A stretch of DNA of 46,609 nucleotides, from positions 100,001-146,609 of the forward strand of contig NZ_SBIK01000003.1 in the NCBI RefSeq assembly GCF_006503695.1, given 5' to 3'. Below the pieces are notes generated by a model, which saw only the letters and a program-made list of their open reading frames with translations, had not been told where the DNA came from and did no database searches. Both the position numbers and the translations under genes were made by a program. Positions 41,343 through 46,609 of this stretch are shown in pieces (the first letter of the stretch is position 1; every line of letters begins with the position of its first letter). The stretch is from Tepidiphilus succinatimandens (GTDB taxonomy: Bacteria > Pseudomonadota > Gammaproteobacteria > Burkholderiales > Rhodocyclaceae).

Positions 41343-42338
41343 ATGCAAATTGATCTGCGAACGGTGACGATCAAGCCACTGCGCCATACGTTCGACCACA
41401 TCGCGCGCTATCTCGGCACCGACAAACCGGTGTCGCGCTACCTCGAAGGCAGCATCGGCATCCAGCCGAAGGACATTTTCCACTACCGCCCAACCTGGGA
41501 GCCGGAGCGGGAGATCTTCGATGAGGGACGCACGAAGATCCGTATGAAGGATTGGGATGCGCTCAAGGATCCGCGCCAGTTCTATTACGGTGCCTATACC
41601 AGTGCCCGGGCCCGGCAGCAGGATACGGCCGAGGCCAATTTCGACTTCGTCGAATCGCGCGGCTTGGTCGAGGCGCTACCCGAGGAGGTGCGGCAAGCCG
41701 CCATCGCGCTGCTCGTGCCCCTGCGCCACCTCGCTTGGGGAGCGAACATGAACAACGCCGCCGTTTGTGCCTACGCCTATGCCGCAATGGCGGCGCAGGC
41801 AGCCATCTACCAGTCGATGGACCAGCTCGGCATCGCGCAGTACCTTACGCGCATCGGGTTGCTCTTGGGAGACGTGGAGGCGCTGTCGGCGGGCAAGCAA
41901 GCTTGGATGAACGATCCGGCCTGGCAGCCGCTGCGTCGCTACGTCGAGGACAGTTTCGTCGTCAAGGATCCTTTCGAGCTGCACACGGTGCAAAACCTCG
42001 TGCTCGACGGGCTGCTCTACCCCCTGGTCTATGACACGATCGTCGATCAGGTCTTCGCCGCGCGCGGTGGGGCGGCGATTGCCATGCTCACCCAGTTCAT
42101 GACCCAGTGGTCGGCGGAGACGCGCAAGTGGGTCGATGCGACGCTGAAGGCGATCGTGACGGAATCGGCGGAGAACCGCAGCATCGTGCAGGATTGGGTC
42201 GATGCTTGGCTTCCCCGGGCGAAGGAGGCCTTGTTGCCGGTGTCGGCGATCGCCGTGTCCGAGCAAGCGCCGGCGCTGCTCGATGAGGTGATGGAGGGGT
42301 TTGCCCAGCGCCTGGCCAAGATCGGCCTGTCGGCCTGA
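41343..42338 (+). CDS. dmpL: Phenol hydroxylase oxygenase beta subunit DmpL
   Basis: DmpL is the beta subunit of the (alpha-beta-gamma)2 di-iron oxygenase. The 331-residue protein has the conserved opening MQIDLRTVTIKPLRHTFDHIARYLGTDKPVSRYLEG-type residues and lacks di-iron ligands, as expected for the structural subunit. AGGAGGAGAGG precedes the ATG. It lies between dmpK and dmpM with short gaps. Confidence 0.95.
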   Translation: MQIDLRTVTIKPLRHTFDHIARYLGTDKPVSRYLEGSIGIQPKDIFHYRPTWEPEREIFDEGRTKIRMKDWDALKDPRQFYYGAYTSARARQQDTAEANFDFVESRGLVEALPEEVRQAAIALLVPLRHLAWGANMNNAAVCAYAYAAMAAQAAIYQSMDQLGIAQYLTRIGLLLGDVEALSAGKQAWMNDPAWQPLRRYVEDSFVVKDPFELHTVQNLVLDGLLYPLVYDTIVDQVFAARGGAAIAMLTQFMTQWSAETRKWVDATLKAIVTESAENRSIVQDWVDAWLPRAKEALLPVSAIAVSEQAPALLDEVMEGFAQRLAKIGLSA

Positions 42339-42350
42339 GGGAGGAAGAAG

Positions 42351-42620
42351 ATGTCGACCGTATTCATCGCCTTTCAGACGAACGAAGAGACCCGCCCGAT
42401 CATCGAGGCCATCGTCGAGGACAACCCCCACGCGCGCGTCAATGAAGCACCGGCCATGGTGAAGATCGATGCCGATGGGCGGCTCATCGTCAAACGCAGC
42501 TCGATCGAGGAGCGCCTCGGGCGCGAGTTCGATCTGCAGGAGCTGCACATCAACCTCATCTCGCTCTCTGGCAACATCGAAGAGGACGAAGATCAATTCG
42601 TGCTGGTTTGGAAAAACTGA
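42351..42620 (+). CDS. dmpM: Phenol hydroxylase activator protein DmpM
   Basis: DmpM is the small cofactor-free effector (MmoB/DmpM family) that binds the oxygenase and is needed for full turnover. The 89-residue protein matches the family in length and in FIAFQTNEETRPIIEAIVEDNPHARVNEAPAMVKIDADGRL-type features. It starts 12 bases after dmpL. Confidence 0.95.
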   Translation: MSTVFIAFQTNEETRPIIEAIVEDNPHARVNEAPAMVKIDADGRLIVKRSSIEERLGREFDLQELHINLISLSGNIEEDEDQFVLVWKN

Positions 42621-42641
42621 CACCGGGAAGGAGCAAGGGAC

Positions 42642-44195
42642 ATGGATATGCAAGTGGCGAAAAAGAAGCTTGGCCTGAAGGAGAAGTACCAGGTCATGAC
42701 GCGGGATCTCGACTGGACCCCGACCTACCAGAAGATGGAGGACATCTACCCTTACGTACACTACGAAGGCATCAAGATCCACGACTGGGACCGCTGGGAG
42801 GACCCTTTCCGCCTGACGATGGACGCCTACTGGAAGTACCAGGCGGAAAAGGAGAAAAAGCTCTACGCCATCATCGACGCCTATGCGCAGAACAATGGGC
42901 ATCTCAACGTCACCGATGCGCGCTACATCAACACCGTCAAGCTCTTCCTCACCGGGGTCAGCCCTCTGGAATACATGGCACACCGCGGGTTTGCCCACGT
43001 CGGGCGGGCTTTTCCGGGGCTGGGGCCGCGCGTCGCCTGTCTGATGCAGTCGCTCGACGAGATGCGCCACTTACAGACCCAGGTCCACGCCATCTCCAAC
43101 TACAACAAGTATTACAACGGATTCCACGATTTCCGGCAGTGGTACGATCGGGTCTGGTACCTCTCGGTGCCGAAATCCTTCTTCGATGACGCGATCACCG
43201 CGGGGCCGTTCGAATTCATGGTCGCCATTGGGTTTTCCTTCGAATACGTGCTCACCAATTTGCTGTTCGTGCCTTTCGTCTCGGGTGCGGCCTATAACGG
43301 CGACATGGGAACGATGGCCTATGGCTTCTCGGCCCAATCGGACGAGGCGCGGCACATGACGTTGGGGCTGGAGGTGATCAAGTTCATCCTCGAGCAGGAC
43401 CCGGACAACCTTCCGATCGTGCAGCGCTGGATCGACAAATGGACCTGGCGCGGCTATCGGGTACTGACGCTCGTGGCGATGATGATGGACTACATGCTGC
43501 CCAAGCGCACCATGAGCTGGAAGGAAGCCTGGGAAATCTACTTCGAGGAGAACGGCGGGGCGCTCTTCCGGGATCTCTCCCGCTACGGCATCCGTATGCC
43601 CAAGTGCGCGGAGACGATCGCACTCGAAAAGGATCATCTCTCGCACCAGGCCTGGTGCACTTTCTACAACTACACCGCGGCCACGGCGTTCCATACCTGG
43701 ATACCGACCGAAGACGAGATGCAGTGGCTCTCGGCAAAATATCCCGAGAGCTTCGACAAATACTACCGCCCGCGCTGGGATTTCTGGCGCGAGCAGGCGG
43801 CCAAGGGGAACCGTTTCTACAACACCACCTTGCCGATGCTGTGCCAGACCTGCCAGGTCCCCATGCTCTTCACCGAGCCGGGCGATCCGACCAAGATCTG
43901 CTATCGCGAAACCGATTACGAAGGCATGAAGTACCACTTCTGCTCGGACCACTGCAAGGAGATCTTCGAGCACGAGCCGGAAAAATACGTCCAGGCATGG
44001 CTTCCGGTACACCAGATCTACCAGGGCAATTGTTTCCCCGAAGGAACCGATCCCACGGCCGAAGGATTCGATCCGCTCAAAGCGGTATTGCAGTGGTACA
44101 ACATCGTCCACGGTCGTGACAATCTCGACTTCGAAGGTTCGGAAGATCAGAGGAATTTCGCCGCCTGGCGTGCCCAAGCCACGCGAAACGTTTGA
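42642..44195 (+). CDS. dmpN: Phenol hydroxylase oxygenase alpha subunit DmpN
   Basis: DmpN holds the di-iron centre that inserts one oxygen atom into phenol to give catechol. The 517-residue protein shows the six expected iron ligands: Glu110, Glu140 and His143 (DEMRH), Glu201, and Glu235 and His238 (SDEARH). A C-terminal region with CQTCQ and CSDHC cysteine pairs (from about residue 400) fits the YHS-like zinc domain found in phenol hydroxylases and toluene monooxygenases. It is the longest and best conserved member of the operon. Confidence 0.97.
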   Translation: MDMQVAKKKLGLKEKYQVMTRDLDWTPTYQKMEDIYPYVHYEGIKIHDWDRWEDPFRLTMDAYWKYQAEKEKKLYAIIDAYAQNNGHLNVTDARYINTVKLFLTGVSPLEYMAHRGFAHVGRAFPGLGPRVACLMQSLDEMRHLQTQVHAISNYNKYYNGFHDFRQWYDRVWYLSVPKSFFDDAITAGPFEFMVAIGFSFEYVLTNLLFVPFVSGAAYNGDMGTMAYGFSAQSDEARHMTLGLEVIKFILEQDPDNLPIVQRWIDKWTWRGYRVLTLVAMMMDYMLPKRTMSWKEAWEIYFEENGGALFRDLSRYGIRMPKCAETIALEKDHLSHQAWCTFYNYTAATAFHTWIPTEDEMQWLSAKYPESFDKYYRPRWDFWREQAAKGNRFYNTTLPMLCQTCQVPMLFTEPGDPTKICYRETDYEGMKYHFCSDHCKEIFEHEPEKYVQAWLPVHQIYQGNCFPEGTDPTAEGFDPLKAVLQWYNIVHGRDNLDFEGSEDQRNFAAWRAQATRNV

Positions 44196-44218
44196 ATAAG
44201 ATCATTCTTTTGACATGA

Positions 44219-44245
44219 GACGACGGTACCAAAGTAACCGTCGTC
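44219..44245 (+). other. Strong hairpin between dmpN and dmpO
   Basis: GACGACGGT and ACCGTCGTC form a perfect 9-bp stem with a 9-base loop in the 70-base gap after dmpN. It is followed by CTTTAGGG rather than a T run, so it is more likely an mRNA-stabilising or processing element, or a partial attenuator, than a full terminator. Confidence 0.6.
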
Positions 44246-44265
44246 CTTTAGGGAAGGAGACCGAC

Positions 44266-44625
44266 ATGGCCGTTGCCGCCATTCGTGAATATTCGTTCGC
44301 ACCGCTCGACCTCGAGGAGAAATTCCACGGGAACCGCCTCCTCTACGTGGGTTGGGACGATCACCTGATGTTCTGCGCCCCGTTGGCTTTTCCCTTGCCG
44401 CCGACGATGCCCTTCCGCGATCTGGTAGAGAAGGTGCTGCCGCCTGCCTACAGCTACCACCCCGATTTTGCCCGCATCGATTGGGCGGCGGTGCAGTGGT
44501 TCAAATCCGGCCAGCCGTGGCAGCCGCAATGGGACGAGAGCCTGGAGCAGAATGGGTTGCGCCACAAGGACGTGATCCGTTTCCGTACGCCGGGTCTGAC
44601 CGGCCTGCAGGGCTCGTGCAGTTGA
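44266..44625 (+). CDS. dmpO: Phenol hydroxylase oxygenase gamma subunit DmpO
   Basis: DmpO is the third subunit of the oxygenase core. The 119-residue protein contains YSFAPLDLEEKFHGNRLLYVGWDDHLMFCAP, typical of the family. I chose the ATG at 44266 because GGAAGGAG lies 6 bases upstream; the frame's first 17 codons cover the dmpN-dmpO hairpin and are not coding. Confidence 0.94.
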   Translation: MAVAAIREYSFAPLDLEEKFHGNRLLYVGWDDHLMFCAPLAFPLPPTMPFRDLVEKVLPPAYSYHPDFARIDWAAVQWFKSGQPWQPQWDESLEQNGLRHKDVIRFRTPGLTGLQGSCS

Positions 44626-44653
44626 GCGCGACTCGAATCACCGGGAGGAAGGG

Positions 44654-45709
44654 ATGAGCCATCAGCTGACGATCGAGCCGCTCGGCCAGACGATCGAGGT
44701 CGAGGAGGGACAGACCATCCTCGATGCGGCGCTGCGCGCCGGCATCTGGCTACCGCATGCCTGTTGCCATGGTCTGTGCGCCACCTGCAAGGTGCAGGTG
44801 CTCGAAGGGGAAGTCGATCATGGCGAGGCATCCAACTTCGCCCTGATGGATTTCGAGCGGGAAGAAGGAAAAACGCTTGCCTGCTGTGCCCGGCTGGAAA
44901 GCGACGTAGTGATCGAAGCGGAGATCGATGAGGAACCCGATGCCGAGATCATTCCGGTGCGCGATTACACCGGCACCGTCAGCCGGCTCGTCGAGCTTAC
45001 GCCAACCATCAAGGGCGTTTTCATCATGCTCGACGAGCCGCTGCACTTCCAGGCGGGGCAGTACATCAACCTCGAGATCGACGGTGGACGGCTCACTCGG
45101 GCGTTTTCGCTGGCCAATCCGCCTTCGCGAGCAACGGAGGTGGAACTCAACGTTCGCTTGGTGCCCGGAGGAGAAGGGACGACCTGGATCCACACGCAGC
45201 TTGCCGAAGGCGACCGTATCCGGCTCTCCGGCCCCTACGGTCGCTTCTTCGTGCGCAAGTCCGCTCCGGGCGACCTCATCTTCATGGCGGGTGGCTCGGG
45301 GCTGTCGAGCCCCCGTTCCATGATCCTTGATCTGCTGGAAAAGGGAGATCGGCGCAACATGACGCTCATCTACGGGCAGCGCCGCCGCGACGAGCTCTAC
45401 TACCACGAGGAGTTCGTCGAATTGGCCCGTCGCCATGCCAATTTCCGCTATGTGCCGGCACTCTCCGAGGAACCGACCGAGTCTGCATGGGAGGGGTTCC
45501 GCGGCTTCGTGCATGAGGCGGCCAAAGCGGCTTTCGGTGGCGATTTCCGCGGCCACAAGGCATATCTGTGCGGGCCGCCGAAGATGATCGAGGCGTGCAT
45601 CGCCACCCTGATGCAGGGAAGGTTATATGAGAGAGACATTCATACCGAGAAGTTCATCTCGGCGGCCGACGCGCAACAGGTGCGCAGCCCCTTGTTCCGC
45701 ACCCTGTGA
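44654..45709 (+). CDS. dmpP: Phenol hydroxylase NADH reductase component DmpP
   Basis: DmpP passes electrons from NADH through FAD and a [2Fe-2S] centre to the oxygenase. The 351-residue protein has an N-terminal plant-type ferredoxin domain with Cys37-x4-Cys42-x2-Cys45 and a fourth cysteine at 77 or 78, then the FAD motif RAFSLANPP and the NAD-binding GGSGLSSPRSMI. It is the last gene of the operon. No ferredoxin (dmpQ) or catechol 2,3-dioxygenase (dmpB) follows. Confidence 0.96.
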   Translation: MSHQLTIEPLGQTIEVEEGQTILDAALRAGIWLPHACCHGLCATCKVQVLEGEVDHGEASNFALMDFEREEGKTLACCARLESDVVIEAEIDEEPDAEIIPVRDYTGTVSRLVELTPTIKGVFIMLDEPLHFQAGQYINLEIDGGRLTRAFSLANPPSRATEVELNVRLVPGGEGTTWIHTQLAEGDRIRLSGPYGRFFVRKSAPGDLIFMAGGSGLSSPRSMILDLLEKGDRRNMTLIYGQRRRDELYYHEEFVELARRHANFRYVPALSEEPTESAWEGFRGFVHEAAKAAFGGDFRGHKAYLCGPPKMIEACIATLMQGRLYERDIHTEKFISAADAQQVRSPLFRTL

Positions 45710-45734
45710 GGGAGAAGCGCCGATGGTGGTGCGT

Positions 45735-46436
45735 TCAGGGGCGCAGGGTGAAGAAGTCGCGCGGCATGTGCCGGACGGCTTCGAGCGTGCGCAGGATGTG
45801 CTCGCGCAGCACCGCTGCGGCCGCATCGGCGTCTCGCCGCAAGGCCGCTTCGAACAGGGCTTGATGTTCCGCATGGACGTCGCGCGGGATGGGGCGACGG
45901 AACACGCTCAGGCGCCGGTAGCGCTCCGACTGGCGATAGAGGATGGCCTGGAAATGAAGCAGCCAGCGCGAGGGGCAAGCCTGGATCAGACTCTCGTGGA
46001 AGAGGCGGTTGCGCAGCTCCCATTCCGCCACCACTGCGTGATCCTGATCCAGGCGATCCTCGGCGCGGCTCAGCAGATGAAAGGCCGAGACGAGCTTCGC
46101 TTCCCATTCCTCGCCGCCAGCCTGGATCGACTGGCGCAGCGCCTCGGTCTCGAGCAGGACCCGCGTGCGGGTGATGTCCTCGAAGTCGGTCAAGGACATC
46201 GGCGCGACGCGAAACCCCCGCTGCCCTTGCACCAGCACGAGGGCATCGGAGACCAGGCGCAGCAGGGCTTCGCGCAAGGTGCCCGCGCCTACGCCGTAGC
46301 GGTCCTTGAGATGTTCGACGCGCAGCTTCTCGCCCGGAGCGAGGATGCCCTCGACGATGTCGTCGCGCAGGCGCTGATAGGCCGCTTCGACGAGGGTGGT
46401 CGGTTCTGGGGGAGACGGTATGGTTCGGTCGTTCAT
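45735..46436 (-). CDS. GntR family transcriptional regulator with FCD domain
   Basis: The 233-residue protein has an N-terminal winged helix (VEAAYQRLRDDIVEGILAPGEKLRVEHLKDRYGVGAGTLREALLRL-type GntR pattern) and an all-helical FCD ligand-binding domain. FCD regulators usually sense organic acids and repress a neighbouring catabolic operon. It converges on dmpP and is divergent from the gene starting at 46561, which is its likely target. The ATG lacks a clear Shine-Dalgarno sequence. Its -10 region lies inside a long inverted repeat, suggesting self-control. Confidence 0.92.
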   Translation of the reverse strand: MNDRTIPSPPEPTTLVEAAYQRLRDDIVEGILAPGEKLRVEHLKDRYGVGAGTLREALLRLVSDALVLVQGQRGFRVAPMSLTDFEDITRTRVLLETEALRQSIQAGGEEWEAKLVSAFHLLSRAEDRLDQDHAVVAEWELRNRLFHESLIQACPSRWLLHFQAILYRQSERYRRLSVFRRPIPRDVHAEHQALFEAALRRDADAAAAVLREHILRTLEAVRHMPRDFFTLRP

Positions 46437-46453
46437 GGGAATGAAGGAAAAAG

Positions 46454-46478
46454 TCGAGTCGCATTATAGCCGACTCGA
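46454..46478. promoter_or_regulatory. Inverted-repeat operator over the gntR -10 box
   Basis: TCGAGTCG and CGACTCGA are perfect 8-base arms around a 9-base centre. The centre holds TATAAT on the minus strand (46463-46468), a good -10 for the GntR gene, although no clear -35 is seen. A repressor bound here would block gntR and could also affect the divergent promoter. Confidence 0.6.
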
Positions 46479-46492
46479 GGGTGCAAGAGCGC

Positions 46493-46521
46493 TTGCAAAT
46501 CTCGAAATTTTGTGCTGTAAT
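46493..46521 (+). promoter_or_regulatory. Sigma-70 promoter for the gene at 46561
   Basis: TTGCAA (46493-46498) and TGTAAT (46516-46521) are separated by exactly 17 bases on the plus strand and lie about 40 bases before the start codon of the right-edge gene. Confidence 0.65.
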
Positions 46522-46560
46522 CAAAAAAAAAGATATGGATCGATAAACAGGAGGAAGGGA

Positions 46561-46609
46561 TGGAGCTGGAGGTTCCGACCACGACCCTGAGCTGGGAAGC
46601 GGGACACGC
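46561..46609 (+). CDS. Start of an unidentified gene cut by the right edge
   Basis: An ATG preceded by AGGAGG, 5 bases away, opens a frame reading MELEVPTTTLSWEAGH to the end of the window. With the well-placed sigma-70 promoter upstream this is very likely a real gene. Sixteen residues are too few to name it. It is the probable target of the divergent GntR regulator. Confidence 0.7.

Overview
The window is a high-GC, gene-dense chromosomal segment of a Gram-negative bacterium, most likely a betaproteobacterium. The inference rests on the mix of a SUF-only Fe-S operon, minCDE, a PutA without a DNA-binding domain, GluQ-RS, a LivKHMGF importer and a dmpKLMNOP multicomponent phenol hydroxylase with its sigma-54 activator. 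Hydrogenophilales or Rhodocyclales would fit, but this is a guess from gene content and no taxonomic marker is present. No rRNA, tRNA, CRISPR array or insertion sequence was recognised.

Region 1 (1-8542, all minus strand) is a defence/mobile island built on a type I restriction-modification locus. In transcription order it reads hsdM, a Schlafen/AlbA_2 ATP-binding regulator, a class II Fic protein, hsdS, an OLD-family ATPase/TOPRIM nuclease, a short chimeric remnant (HsdR N-terminus joined to what looks like an HsdS C-terminus), and rhuM, which runs off the left edge. No full hsdR is visible. The second half of hsdS and the OLD gene are clearly AT-richer than the neighbours, which suggests cassette exchange. 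Several operator-like palindromes sit between the AlbA_2 gene and fic.

Region 2 (8578-25334, minus strand) is core genome: an aromatic amino-acid permease coupled to an MsrA-MsrB fusion; the SUF operon sufB-sufC-sufD-sufS-sufT-sufE with ATGA overlaps at most junctions; and a long run of pat-like acetyltransferase, hexose-6-phosphate mutarotase, tex, hslO, minC, minD and minE. The Hsp33 protein (hslO) has no cysteine at all, so the family's zinc/redox switch is missing.

Region 3 (25462-39003) carries nitrogen and carbon catabolism: a gabD-type semialdehyde dehydrogenase (plus strand), then on the minus strand a branched-chain amino-acid ABC importer livK-H-M-G-F followed by an EamA exporter, then gluQ and putA. 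A plus-strand alpha/beta hydrolase starts divergently from gluQ, and a glycine-zipper envelope protein follows on the minus strand.

Region 4 (39068-46609) is the phenol module. A DmpR-type activator (minus) faces dmpKLMNOP (plus) across a 328-base control region with a perfect -24/-12 sigma-54 promoter and two upstream activator half-repeats spaced 31 bp apart. The operon stops at dmpP. No catechol dioxygenase follows; instead there is a GntR/FCD regulator on the opposite strand and the first codons of a divergent gene at the right edge.
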